A stretch of 64,000 nucleotides of DNA. It comes from Craterostigma plantagineum. Taxonomy: Eukaryota > Streptophyta > Magnoliopsida > Lamiales > Linderniaceae. The DNA is taken from NCBI GenBank assembly GCA_027422505.1, contig JAPQWV010000653.1, positions 124,001 through 188,000 on the forward strand, written 5' to 3'. The first letter of the stretch is position 1. The number at the start of each line of letters is the position of its first letter. The notes under the pieces are model-generated. The model saw only the letters and a program-made list of their open reading frames with translations, did no database searches and had not been told where the DNA came from. Below are positions 10,722 through 22,500 of this stretch, piece after piece. A program made the position numbers and the translations under genes.

Positions 10722-11201
10722 ATGACTAGCGGATTTACCGGTGAGTCGAGTCGTGGGACTACACATAAGTCCCCTATGAACGAACGAGACTCAACACTAC
10801 TACACCTTACCGAACTGATCCAATGGAAAACGGATCAAATCAGTGAACTTAAAGATCTAGTCAGTGAACTCAATAACTTGGTCTATAAGCTCATTAACGA
10901 ACGAAATTCATCCGATCCCCATAGATCCTCATCTGTGAAGATTCTAGGAAAAGAACCCCCGAAAGTTAGCCTTCCAACTTCTACAAATATTGTTAACCCT
11001 ACTAGAAAATAGGTCCAAATTTCCCAAAATCAAAAAGGATTGCGAAATATAGGAGATAGGCCAGAGTCAGAAACTAGCAAAAAGCCTTTACTCTTCAAGA
11101 CTCCACATACCACTCAGATAATCTGTCAAGGATCCCAGAGTTAGAGATCAAAGCTAAACCAGATAGAAACTACTCCTCATGCTCATACCCCGAACCATAG
11201 G
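10722..11201 (+). pseudogene. Chromovirus gag N-terminal fragment (element D)
   Basis: A 5' gag fragment starts 127 bases after the primer site. The frame begins MTSGFTGESSRGTTHKS and continues with a polar, helix-prone segment LTELIQWKTDQISELKDLVS. This resembles in layout the N-terminus of the gag at 45663 (SSSRRAVSES, then IHQLTDMIRRQSHQINDLI). The frame stops at 11012, before the capsid domain, and the remaining sequence to 11201 has no long frame. The element is then cut by the LTR of chromovirus E at 11202. It would have encoded a capsid-type protein. The assignment rests on position after the primer site and weak resemblance. Confidence 0.62.
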
Positions 11202-12429
11202 TGTGGCGTCCCTGACTTTACCACCCATTCTTATTACTTATTTACGTGATTGCAAATGATATACGGAAATAGTATCTGTGAAAGTGCGTACAAAACTTTC
11301 CTTTTATATAAAGGAAACCATTCTGTACGTTACAAAATATTCAAGCAATCCTAAGTACAACGTAGAGTGCGATCCAAAATAGATCTATAGGCCCGCCACT
11401 TGGTCGCATCCATGTACACAGTGCCACCTCAAAAATCCTTCAGAAGCTTCAAAATTTGGCCTTGCCATCGTAATGATCACATACCGAGATTGCGTGAACC
11501 TACAACATATAAATATGTCGAATGAGCTTATAAAGCTCAGTTAGTGAAAATCATTCATGCCATGCACGTGTCCTAATTCGCCGAGGTATCCGCGTCAATG
11601 CTCCCTATACCTCATATTTTTCTTGTCATGTAGGGCCCTCGGCTATCTTGCTATGCACCATCATGGAGCTCGAATCCACTAGGGATATAAATATGTATGT
11701 GACAATACCCACACTTGAGAGGCTAACCCTTGGGCGACTTTTCAACCCAAGGTGGTTTCATACGTCACGCATACGATTCACACTGGTAGCCCATCCTGAG
11801 GTAGCAAATACCAGAGATACCCTCCATGTCGCTTACTTCCTCGGCTCGCATTCTACATGTTTCACGTTCCGCCATGAGGGCATTCTCCCTAATATCATGT
11901 CTTATCTTGAACATGTCATGTCTTGAAAGCGGCGACATAAAAGTCACCATGGTATCATAGAAGAGTTGTGACTCAACTGTGACTCGACATCAGACACCCA
12001 TATCGGCGAATATTTATCGTTCTCCGGCGATCTTCTATCATGCCCGCTCCCGTATCCTGTCTTTAATACTAATCGTGCGTGCATATGAACATGTCATGAA
12101 TATGCATGTCATTCGTCATATAACGTAAATAAATCACATAGGATGTCAATCATTGAACCAAATAGACACATAATTCATGCACATAAAATTATGTGTCGTA
12201 GATGGGGCTTCCACTTAGCTGGTGTCCAAGCTTACGTAATTACTGTCTTGGAATGTCCTTATTTCTCTACCCTTAGACAGAAATATCATAATGTTAGTAT
12301 CATACCTAAATTAGGTACCTAAGTCGAATTAATTTATTTTTACTCTATTAAATTACTAAAAACTAGTTTCCAACTCATAATGTAAGTCAATTTAGTTTTC
12401 AATTATAGCACATAAAGCTCGATCATATG

Positions 12430-13130
12430 GCCAATTCGTCCGATTTGTATCATGCGTGGAGAGGGTTTCGTTGATCCCTTATTCACACGATTGGCCATGC
12501 AGTGGAATCGATCGGTTGTGGCGTTCCTTTATTCTAGAATCGCCCAATTCATTTTGAACCTACATTACGATTTGTCCTCTCCAACACTTAGAATCGTCGA
12601 GCTCTTATTTAATCCCTCGGATCGCTCGATTTGAAGCATCAATTTGCTTTCGTTTGCTTCGTCATCACGTCATCAAGTCGCCCGATTTGAAGTGTTTAGA
12701 AGTTAAAAACGCCGAGTTCTTTAATTGGTGTCGAATCGCCCGATTCAGTCACATGCCAAGCCAAGTTTCATCGTGTCCTTTGTCCACATTAAATCGCTCT
12801 ATTCTAGTTAGCATCACTCGCCCGCTTTGAGAAGTAAAATCGCCGAGAGTTGGTGTAAGGCACCAATCGCCCTATTTCATCACATGCTAAGCCAAGTTTC
12901 GTCCGATTCCTTTTTGCTTCCAAATCGACCGATTGCATCAATCATTGTCTTGCTTTGGCTGAGAGTTGGTTTCAACTGCCAATCGCCCAATTCTTCACTT
13001 GTCATAACACCCTTTTCGGTCGATTTGTCGTGCACCATATTTGCATTCGCAAAACTTTGCATATCCTTTCAAATCGGCCAATTCCATCTTACTTGTATAT
13101 ACTCTATTCGCCCGATTTGTTACGGAGTTT
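12430..13130. repeat. Array of AATCGCCCGATTT-type motifs
   Basis: Many copies and near-copies of an interrupted palindrome (AATCG, two bases, CGATT) are dispersed through this stretch, typically 25-60 bp apart. The intervening sequence is not repeated. The same array in more intact form is at 54180-54900, and an inverse-oriented relative is at 8780-9150. Confidence 0.8.
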
Positions 13131-13292
13131 GCTAACTTTGATCGAGATCACTTAGAGCTGCCTTTCTTCAAAGCCAGATTTTTAACTTACTATACTTTTC
13201 AAATATATCCGACATAAATTTACAATTCTACTTCGCATGGTTTGTTCTTGAAACCCTAATGTTTTCCAAGTAACACAAAAATTATACTCTTT

Positions 13293-16200
13293 TTCTTGGA
13301 AATGTTCACTAAACGAAAGAAACATGAGTACAGGTACAGCGTGCATGTTATCGCTCATCACGCACCAAACGATAGTGTTCAACGACCAGACAGCACACCG
13401 TAAAACCAAACAGCCCAGACTACCAACAGGTCCCACAAGACCACAGCCAACAGAGAAATAAATTTGAAACAAGGCAAGGTAGGAGTCAACAACCACAACC
13501 ATCTACAGGTTCCTGGCACCAGATGTAGTACCAGCAGGGTAGACGACTGATGTGCAGGAAAGCACAAATAGCACAACAGATGAAGCAACAGAAGGGTTGT
13601 TCATTGAGCGGAAAGAAACGGGGCAGCCGCAGAAAAGCGTCCGCAGACTGGTCGGTAAAAGGCCAAAGGCCAACTCCTGAATCTTTTCTCCATGAGGAGC
13701 AAGAGCCACCGGTCGAGGCCAGCCCAATCCCAGGTGCGAGCAAGGACCCGAACAGCCAGCAAGGTCCGACAAAGCACAGCCCAACATGCAACACAAAGGT
13801 AAAGAAGGGAGAGAAGGGGATGGCAAGAGATAAGATAGAGAGGCTCCCTAGTTGGTCCACACTATACGCCAGGGTTGTCGCATAGCGGTAGATTGCAAGT
13901 TTTATTTATAAGGGAGAGTGGATAAGCGAACGCTTAGGAGAGCTTCCACTTCAACATTCCTCTCGGATGGTCTGCGTATCCCCTCATGCCATCTTCTATT
14001 GCGTTCAGACCAAAGGTGGTAGACCACCGAAGCAAGGACATGGCGAGGTCCCATCGAGGCAAGATGCTTCCCGCGCCATCTACTAGCCGCCAAACTTATC
14101 CCTTCAGACCAGTCCCTATAAGGCCACTCAAAACGCATATGATTACCCAATAAATTAAAGCAGCGTCTAGAGTAAATACACTCAAAGAATAAGTCTTGCG
14201 TTGTCTCCGCGATAGCATTGTCACAAAGAAGGCAGGTGGAGTTCCCTGCCACATCCGCCACCAAAGGCTTGTCCTTTGTTGCCAATTTGTCCCTAATCGC
14301 CAACCATAGTATGAAGTCATGTTTGGGGATAGCAAGTGGGCCCCCAAACAAAGTATACCAAGGGAGTATGGGTTGTCTGTGTCGTATGCACCCCCTAGCT
14401 GAGAAGGTAAAAAACCTGTCGTTAGCCGAGGCGACCCAGCGATACGTGTCCCGCTCGCGCGGGTGGATGTAAGGAAGCCGGGGGCAATGTCGAGGTATTC
14501 CGTGGAGGTTTGAGTAGGCCAGCACCATCCCTCCTCATTGATAATGCTGAGCTTTGAGTCAGTAGGTAAGCCCAAGATCATAGGTCCGCAAGGATAGCGC
14601 TCCACGAGAGGGCTTCAACCAGCCAAGGGTCAGTCCAGAGCAATGTGTTCGCCCCGTCCCCTATGCAGGACTGAATAAGAGGGCGAAAGTCATCGCAAAG
14701 CTTCAAAATCTTCCTCCAACTTCAGGAGGTCCGCGCCCCGGGCAAATGGACCACAAAGATTTGTTATGTAGTCTAGTTTGCCTGATCCAGATGGCCCAAA
14801 TAGAAGTAGTGTTGTCCATAAGGATATTCCAAAGAAGTCGCATGAGGAGCGCCTTGTTGTCTGTCGCAAAAGATCGAAGCCCGAGTCCTCCTTCTTCTTT
14901 AGGTAGGCAAACGAAGCTACCTTATCACTAGTTATTCTCCACAGAAATTTCCTCAATCGCATCATGATGCTTCGGATAACGCCCTTAGAAAGGAGGAAGA
15001 CACCAGCCCAGTAAGTGTGCAGTCTAAGGAGGACTGATTTGATCAGTTGGACCCGTCCGGCATAGGAAAGAGATAAGTCAGTCCAAGAACCCAGGCGTCT
15101 GTCCACACTAGCGAGGAGTGGAGTACAATCAGCGATCTTAAGCCTCGACGTTATAAGTGGTACACCAAGGTATCGATCGGGCACACATCCCATCGAGAAT
15201 CCCATAAGATCTTGGATTTCACCCTTCAGTCGGTCAGCACGCTTAGAGAAAAACATCTAAATTTTATTGGCATTGGCTCTTAAGCCCGATAGTGTGGAGA
15301 ATAGCTCGAGGATGCTCTTAGTGACCCCAACTGATTCGATATCTGCATGAGAGAAAAGTAGGAGGTCATCCGCGAAGGTAAGTATGAAGTGCGACGTCGC
15401 CCCACAGTTCCAATGATAATGAAAGTACTATGGCTGATCCCGTCTTCAATGATGACGGGAGGACTTCCATAACTAGCGTAAACAGGTAGGGGGATATCGG
15501 GTCCCCTTGCCGAAGACCCGAACGCCCTTTAAAGCCCTTTAAGGTGAGCTCATAGCGGCATTTAGAGGTGCCATCCGGGTAGAATGACCAAGCAGAATGG
15601 TGTTGTACCGAATTAGTTCAGCACGTACCTAGTCGTCTCCCTCAAATGTGTCCCCCGCCTCATTCAAGAGTATAGATCAGGTTGTTAGCACGTCGAGTAG
15701 CCACCTTTTTTAAGAAGAAACAGGTACAACGATCTCCGTCCTTCAGCCAAGTCACTTTAGCGTGTTCTACTAGTGTCGACGGTTCCATTGCAACCGCTCT
15801 AGCGTATGCATAGCGACATCTCTTGTCAAGGGCCAAGAGTTGTGGCTCCAAGGGGTGTTGGGTTGCAAGGTCTTGAAAGATCTCCAGAAAGCCCCGGACC
15901 TCGACTACGTTCCGGTTGAGGTCACCCTTGTCGCGTCGTAGGCGCTTCAGTTGTAGCTTAATGTCCTTTAGTCTCTTCACAACGGCGAACATGGGATAGC
16001 CACCCACATCATGATTCCACGCAGCCTTCACTAATGGAAGAAAGCGGGGGTCTTTCATCAGGAAGTTGTCAAATCGAAAGGCTTTATTAGTATCCCCTGG
16101 CTGAGACGTGTCCTCCAAAATCAAGGGAGAATGGTCAGAAGTAGAAGGGAGACCACTTCTATAGGCTAAGTCCCCGAATGTAGCAAACCACGAAGGATTT

Positions 16201-16312
16201 GCAACCATTCTGTCAAGGCATCGCCAAACTCCAGCCGTGCCACTTTGTTGGTTATCCCAAGTGAACATGGAGCCGATACGAGGTAGAGCAACCAGATTTC
16301 AGTAAAACTAGG
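13293..16312 (-). mobile_element. 5'-truncated L1-type LINE
   Basis: A non-LTR retrotransposon lies inside the element E LTR. The 15 bp at 13278-13292 (aaaattatactcttt) and at 16313-16327 (aaaatcatactcttt) differ at one position and look like the target site duplication. The LTR copy at 55060-55090 shows the uninterrupted sequence. The element holds the end of the endonuclease domain, RT and the C-terminal zinc-binding domain. ORF1 and most of the endonuclease are absent, as expected for 5' truncation. The A-rich tail is very short (plus-strand Ts at 13290-13294). Confidence 0.88.
13902..16268 (-). pseudogene. LINE ORF2 remnant (endonuclease end, RT, zinc-binding domain)
   Basis: ORF2 protein nicks target DNA and primes reverse transcription from it. 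Three frames carry it in order. 16268-15660 starts in the APE-type endonuclease (DRMVANPSW, then SDHSPLIL) and continues into the spacer (WLKDGDRCTCFF). The RT core follows at about 15650-15260, with the catalytic FADD encoded at 15365-15376. 15256-14690 has the RT end (KGEIQDLMGFSMG, YLGVPLI, SYAGRVQLIKSVL). 14605-13902 holds the C-terminal zinc-binding domain (FILWLAIRDKLATKD, CLLCDNAIAETTQDLFFEC) followed by a plant-LINE-like tail. Frame changes near 15260 and 14600, plus stops, make it inactive. The stretch 13293-13901 is the 3' UTR, without a convincing gene. Confidence 0.9.
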
Positions 16313-17018
16313 AAAATCATACTCTTTCTTCAAAATTATCCTAAACTAGGAAAATGATACACCTTAATTCTCCTTTTAAATTCTTAGACTTGGAAATGTT
16401 AACCCCATGGACTTACATATGGACCAAACGTATACATTGGAGTAAGGAGATATACCTTCTCAAGGCTTGGATCCCATTGTTCCTAGATGATTTCTCCTTT
16501 TTCCCTATTTAACTTTCGTCTGAGGCGTTTTTCTTACTTTTTTCTTCTATAATTAACTTACGCTATTGAAGGTTGAGATAAACTTTAAGTTATCAATTTT
16601 AGGGTTGATGGGACATAACATGACGTAGGTTTCCCCTTGCCTTAAGTAATTCTATTACTAGTATCTATCCTTAACAATTGGGCCTAAGTAATGCTTTAAT
16701 TTAGCCCACTTGACATTAGAATTTAACTCCACTAATATTCATAATTAAATCGCATAGTGTTAATTCTTTAATTTCTAACAAAAATTTCAAATACCAAGAG
16801 TTATATACCGTATATGAAATTATTCCTAAGTCCCAACTTAATTTCCTATCCGATTGGTCGTCCTAGTAGCACATAACATATATATAAAATTTTCTCACAT
16901 GTAACATGAAATCATATAGGCACGTAATATCATTAAACATGTCCTATGCAATCACGTAAGCCATATGATATGTATGCATATTCATTGGCCGGCTTACTTA
17001 CGGGACTCGGTTATTACA

Positions 17019-17031
17019 TCTTCCCCCTCTT
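17019..17031 (-). other. Polypurine tract of chromovirus E
   Basis: The minus strand reads aagagggggaaga directly before the LTR start TGTAATAACC, the expected position for plus-strand primer formation. Confidence 0.85.
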
Positions 17032-18300
17032 AAAAGGATTTCACCCCCGAACTCAAGCGAGGAGAAATAGCTCAGGGTAGTATTCCTCATGTTATCTTTT
17101 CATTCCCACGTAGCTTCCTCTGTAGACTGACTCTGCCACAATACCTTGACTAGCGAAATTTCTTTATTTCGTAAGTGTTTCACCTCATGCATAAAAGTTT
17201 CCATGGGCCGTTCTTCGTAACTTAAATCTGACTTGAGATGTTGGTGCAGAACTCTATCACTCAACACGTGGCTGAGATCTGCGACGTATTTTCGCAGTGT
17301 CGATATGTCAAAGACATCATGTACTTGAGCTAGTGAAGCTAGTAATTCACGCTGATATGCTACTTCGCCAACTTTTCTAAGTATACGGAATGGTCCTATA
17401 TACCTCGGACTCAGCTTACCCTTCTTCCCGAATCGTTTTACACCTTCCATAGGAGATACCTTCAGGAATACATAGTCATCTATTTGGAACTCTAATGGTC
17501 TACACCTTTGGTCTGCGTAGCTTTTCTATCTGCTTTTTGAGCGATTTTCATCCGTTCTCATATATGAGCAATGATAGTTGTTGTTGTAGGAGAACTCAAT
17601 CAATAAAGGTATCGGCTCCAGCCTAGTATCGCTCGTTCTCCAACCTCATCCCAATGGATTGGATATCTACACTTGCGCCCTTATAAGGCTTCATATGGAG
17701 CCATTCCAATCGTGGCATGATAGCTGTTGTTGTAGGAGAACTCAATCAATGGAAGGTATCAGCTCTAATTTCCTTAAAGTCGAGTACACAGGCTCTCAGC
17801 ATGTCATCCAATGTTTGAATGGTTCATTCTGACTGTCCGTCGGTTTGCGGATGGTAGGCAGTACTAAACAATAGCTTGGTTCCCATAGTCTTTTGCAGAC
17901 TCATAAAAAAATTGGATAGAAACCTTGAGTCTCTATCAGAAATGATTAACATCGCCACTCCGTTGAGTCGTACTATTTCGTGAATGTATAATTCTGCATA
18001 TCGTTCATGGGAATATGTTGAGCTAATTGGTAAGAAGTTGGCAGATTTGGTCAATCGGTCAAGGATGACCCAAATAGCGTCTTGTCCCTTCACTGTCTTT
18101 GGCAAACTGATGACGAAGTCCGTCGTGAGGTGGTCCTACTTCCATTCGGGTACTGGCAGGGTATTATAAAGTCCCCGATGGTCGTTGGTGTTCTGCCTTT
18201 ATCTGCTGGCAGGTTAGACATTGACTAACAAACGTCGCGATTTCTCTTTTCATCCCTGATCACCAATAGTTTCATCGTAGGTCTCTTTCACCATGGCATG
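17032..18300 (-). pseudogene. Chromovirus E integrase and chromodomain remnant
   Basis: This is the C-terminal part of pol. The integrase core at 18105-17824 has GQDAIWVILDRLTKSANFLP with the first catalytic Asp, then IISDRDSRFLSNFF with the second, and [16 protein letters not shown] ending near the catalytic Glu. The tail at 17450-17100 has KRFGKKGKLSPRYIGPFRIL, the GPF/Y-type module, and then a chromodomain-like end (LVKVLWQSQSTEEATWE) in which an early stop removes the last residues. In an active element the chromodomain would steer integration towards particular chromatin. A duplicated short segment around 17570-17640 and 17720-17760 adds to the disruption. Several frame changes show it is dead. 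Confidence 0.87.
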
Positions 18301-18970
18301 TGCTTCTGTCATAATTATCATTCAAAGTTCCGTGTCATTAGGGACGTATAATCGGTTTCTGTAGTACGAACTTCCGTCTTATCGTACCTTGTAGTCTGAT
18401 GGCCTTTGTTCCGCTTGTGTTACTTTAATTTTTAAGTACAACTCATCGTTCTCTTGCGCCTTCCTAATTTACTCCGTTAGTGTAGGTCGAAGGGTTAACG
18501 CGGCTAACCTTGTTTCAATTTCGCCCATCGATATTACTTCCACTCCAAGTCGTTGTAATTTCGTACTTACAGTCTTGCGGCTTAATGCATCTGCAACTAC
18601 ATTCGCCTTTCTAGGATGCTAGCTAATTACGCAGTCATAATCCTTGACTAGTTCGAGCCACCGCCTCTGCCTCATGTTCAACTCCTTCTGAGTGAAGAAG
18701 TATTCAGACTCTTGTGGTTTGTGAAAATCTCGCGTCGCTCTCCGTATAGGTAATGTCTCCAGATTTTAAGAGCGAAGACTACTGCGGCAAGTTCTAAGTC
18801 GTGTGTTGGGTAGTTCTTGTAACGACCCTCCCATACCGGGCATCACTGTAGCATCGGTCCCTATCGGGACACTTGGGGTTGGGCCCACCACACTCCGACT
18901 GATAGTCTGGCTCCACTGTATCACCATTTAACCTTTCAGCGTGCTTCGTCCTCGCTCACACGCACCCTGG

Positions 18971-19062
18971 GCAAACTTCCCAGGGGGTCACCCATCCCAA
19001 GATTACTTCAAGTCAAGCACGCTTGGCTTTGGAGTTCTCTCGGATGGACTCCCGAAAAGGTA
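18971..19062 (-). promoter_or_regulatory. 5S rRNA-like segment with Pol III internal promoter, Cassandra 3' LTR
   Basis: The minus strand reads gaactccaaagccaagcgtg and then gggatgggtgaccccctggg, matching the box A, intermediate element and box C part of 5S rRNA genes. Box A carries substitutions here (GCCAAGCGTGC where 5S has GTTAAGCGTGC). Confidence 0.88.
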
Positions 19063-19504
19063 GGTCGACCTTGGTGATATGAGTAGTACTATCAATTCTC
19101 TTATACAATTCTTAGCCTGACACGCACATACATTGTCAGTCTCAGGATCCCCTCTCATTCGGGTGTTGGATCGGTTCATTCATGTACCCCTTCGCCTAGA
19201 AGCCTGCCAGGAGCCGCTCCTTGTCCGTGCACCTCTCTGGCACCGGCGATCACTCCCCGCCTCGGCCCCGGGCGTCACATGCCCACCAGCTTCCGCCTGG
19301 TTCGTCCTCGAACCAGCACCTTACTGCGAGAGGTTGTGCTCTGATACCACCTGTAATGACCCTCCCATACCGGGCATCACTGTAGGATCGATCCCTATCG
19401 GGACACTTGGGGTTGGGCCCACCACACTCCGACTGATAGTCTGGTCCCACTGTATCACCATTTAACCTTTCAGCGTGCTTCGTCCTCGCTCACACGCACC
19501 CTGG

Positions 19505-19596
19505 GCAAACTTCCCAGGGGGTCACCCATCCCAAGATTACTTCAAGTCAAGCACGCTTAACTTTGGAGTTCTCTCGGATGGACTCCCGAAAAGGTA
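19505..19596 (-). promoter_or_regulatory. 5S rRNA-like segment with Pol III internal promoter, Cassandra 5' LTR
   Basis: This is the equivalent segment in the other LTR. It keeps the box A form AGTTAAGCGTGC and the GATGGGTGACC intermediate/box C region, so it is the better-preserved copy. Being the 5' LTR in minus orientation, it sits where a promoter would be used. Confidence 0.9.
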
Positions 19597-22500
19597 GGTC
19601 GACCTTGGTGATATGAGTAGTACTATCAATTCTCTTATACAATTCTTAGCCTGACACGCCCATACATTGTCAGTCTCAGGATCCCCTCTCATTCGGGTGT
19701 TGGATCGGTTCATTCATGTACCCCTTCGCCTAGAAGCCTGCCAGGAGCCGCTCCTTGTCCGTGCACCTCTCTGGCACCGGCGATCACTCCCCGCCCTCAT
19801 CGGCCCCGGGCGTCACAGTTCTTCTCATACTCTTTTAGATGTGGAGAAGCATATGCAACTACGTTTCCGTTTTGTATCAAAACACAGCCTAAGTCGATCA
19901 TTGATGCATCGTTATAAAAGGGAATCCTCCGATCCTCGTGGGTATCGTTAATACTGGGGCCGAGGTGAGTCGTTTCTTCAGTACCTCGAAACTCTGCTCG
20001 CAAGCATCATCCCATTGGAATGGAGTATTCATTTTTTTTAGCTTCGCTAAGATTGAGGCGATCTTTGAGAAATCCTTTATGAATTTCCTGTAGTATCCAG
20101 CTAAACCAAGGAAACTCCTTACTTCAGTTATGTTTGTTGGTTGAGGCCAATTATCAATAGCTTCGATCTTTCTAGGATCAACTGAAATACCGGCTCTTGA
20201 AATCACATGTCCAAGAAATCGACTTGATCGAGACTGAATTCACATTTCTTGAATTTCGTGTATAGTTGTTTTTCTCGTAATATTTCCATGACAATCTTCA
20301 GGTATTGTTCATGTTCCTCGCGCATCTTCGAGTAAATGAGAATGTCATCGATGAATACGATGACACATTTGTACAGGAATGGATTGAACACACGGCTCAT
20401 CAGAGCCATGAACGCTGCCGATGCATTAGTCAGCACGAAAGGCATGACTAGGAATTTTTAGTGTCCATAGCGGGTACTGAGGGCTGTCTTCGGAATATCT
20501 TCCTCTCTGATCTTTAACTGGTGGTACCCTGACCTTAAATCTATCTTCGAAAATACAGTTGCACCTTGCAACTGGTCAAATAGATCGTCAATTCTTGGGA
20601 GGGGATGCTTATTTTTTATCATGATCTTGTTCAGCTCTCTATAGTCGATGCAGAATCAGATTGAGCCATCCTTCTTCTTAACAAATAATACAGGCGCTCC
20701 CCCACGGTGAAAAGCTTGGCTGAATGAACCCTTTCTGTAATAGTTCATCCAATTGTTCTTTTAATTATACTGGAGCTAATCGATAGGGTGCCTTCGATAT
20801 TGGTGCAGCTCCGGGAATTAAATAGATCGTGAATTGGATTTCGTGATCTGGTGGAAGTCCTAGCAAATCTTCGCGGAATACATCGAACACTCTTGTACTA
20901 CTTGGAGTGAGCGTTCTTCTTAGGACATAGCAAATATTAGGTATGCTTCACATCCTGGATTGATCAGACGTTGTGCCTTCATCGCGGAAATATTGGAAAT
21001 TTTGCTGCCCTTGCTAGTTTCCGTGAAAATGAAGGGTTCTGTGTCTACTAGGTTAAGGGTCACTTTCTTATGGTTACAGTCAATAACTGCTCTGTACTTT
21101 GATAGCCAGTCCATTCCAAGTATGACTTCATAATCTATAATACCCGAGTCCCGTAAGTAAGCCGGCCAATAAATTTGCATGCATATAATGTGATTTTATG
21201 GGCGCACATTAAGTGTGTTATTTGATTATATGCCTGTGTTATGCGTAATTTAATATATATCTAGACAAGGACTTATGAAAATTTCGGGTTCAGGTTAAGG
21301 TAGAAAATTTTGAATGTATAAGAAAGAATGAAAATAGAGAATTTCGAAACCTTAGAACCTCGAAATTTGAATCTTCGACAAAGGATACACATAGTTGAGA
21401 AATTCGAAATCACGAAATGTTGGAAGGAGAGGATTCGAAAGAAAAGAGTTGTGAAATAAGGGAATGTCAAACAATTGAGATCTCGAAACATTAGGACTTA
21501 CATGAACTTGTTCGAAAACTTAAGGGAAAAGGAAAACTAAAGCAATTTTAAATTAATTCCTATTAGTAAACTAGGATAAGTATTAGTATAACTATCGATG
21601 TCATTTGTTTACCTTTGCACGTCAACTTTAAGATAAGAAAGGAAAATTTCATTTCAGCAGCAGAAACCATCGAAAACTCAGATTAAGAAGCTGAACGCAT
21701 TAAGCTAGGAGAGTGTATGAATTTCTATCATGATTTTTATGTTTAAATTCATGATTTAGTATATTAAGTGTTAGCATCACGTTTTAGGAAGCATGAAAAG
21801 TAGGAATAATTCTTTTGCTAACGCTCTTATGTGTTATCCTAAGTCGCATGCTCTAAAGAGGTTAAGCAAGAAAATATCAATTATTAGGGTTCTATAAGAA
21901 TTTCAGGTTCTAAGGGCTAAAGTAGTTGAAGTTAATTTGATATTCGCAATTGTTTCGAGATCCGTAGACACCGTCTAATCAAAATTAGTGGCGGATTTTC
22001 GCAACGTAAGTCGCGGAAGACCCGTCTAACAAAACTTTTTCGGAATAAAATATATTACGTCAAAATAGTCGTCTACAGCGTCATCACTTTACACGGGCCG
22101 TAACCCCAAAATCTTAAAATATCACAAACCTAACGTCGCTCCACAGGTCGCATCCATGTACAGCTCCGCCCTCAAGTCCGTGGAGCACCGCTGTCAGCCC
22201 GCCTCAGCCGCGACGCGTATCAGTGCCAGGCTCGATACCTACAACACGTAAACCCTGAGCTATTTGCCCAGTAGATGAAATGTGCATGAATGCAACGTGC
22301 GCTCGATCCCATCTCGTACATCTCACGACATGCACGCTTGACCCTCGACACGACCCATCACATCTCACGACTCCCCGTGACTCTACACTATACACCCTCG
22401 GGTATTCCAATCAGGTCGCCTTAGAATGGGAAGGCTTCTCAGGTCTTTTTTGAGTCGCCCATCCCCGAGTTGAGGTGTGGCGATCCTCGTTTTCTAATTA

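Larger units (their letters stand above)
11202..17018 (-). repeat. 3' LTR of chromovirus E, interrupted by a LINE
   Basis: The LTR runs from TGTGGCGTCCC at 11202 to ATTACA at 17018, where a polypurine tract adjoins it. On the minus strand it starts TGTAATAACCGAGTCCCG. About 2.8 kb is LTR; the rest is a LINE with its target duplication. It includes an array of AATCGCCCGATTT-like motifs (12430-13130). A second, truncated copy of this LTR lies at 53304-55590, and I infer that it is the 5' LTR of the same element. Confidence 0.85.
18818..19817 (-). mobile_element. Cassandra-type terminal-repeat retrotransposon in miniature (TRIM)
   Basis: The element is exactly 1000 bp: LTRs 18818-19279 (462 bp) and 19352-19817 (466 bp) flank a 72 bp internal region with no coding capacity. 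The internal region carries an iMet-type primer site (minus strand TGGTATCAGAGC, 19338-19349) beside the right LTR, so the element is on the minus strand. The target duplication gttct is perfect at 18813-18817 and 19818-19822. The LTRs contain 5S rRNA-like sequence, the hallmark of Cassandra. The LTRs differ at about six bases and one small indel. Replication must rely on proteins of other elements. Confidence 0.95.
18380..20890 (-). pseudogene. Chromovirus E RT and RNase H remnant, split by Cassandra
   Basis: RT runs leftward from about 20890 and RNase H follows to about 18380. RT wording at 20700-20203 includes [20 protein letters not shown] and the catalytic [10 protein letters not shown]. 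The thumb and connection at 20206-19898 has [20 protein letters not shown] and [20 protein letters not shown]. RNase H follows with the Asp motif near 19930 ([18 protein letters not shown]), then YASPHLKEYEKN. Cassandra interrupts exactly here, and RNase H resumes left of 18812 with a frame for [14 protein letters not shown]. Missense changes, stops and frame changes are present, so it is inactive. It belongs to the same element as the integrase to its left. Confidence 0.87.

Noticed and set aside
13550..13885. A plus-strand 111-residue frame
   Set aside because: It is opposite the LINE 3' UTR, without known motifs, and overlaps equally long minus-strand frames.
18971..19062. A host 5S rRNA gene
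   Set aside because: The segment is partial, lies within an LTR, occurs in both LTRs and is flanked by the Cassandra target duplication.
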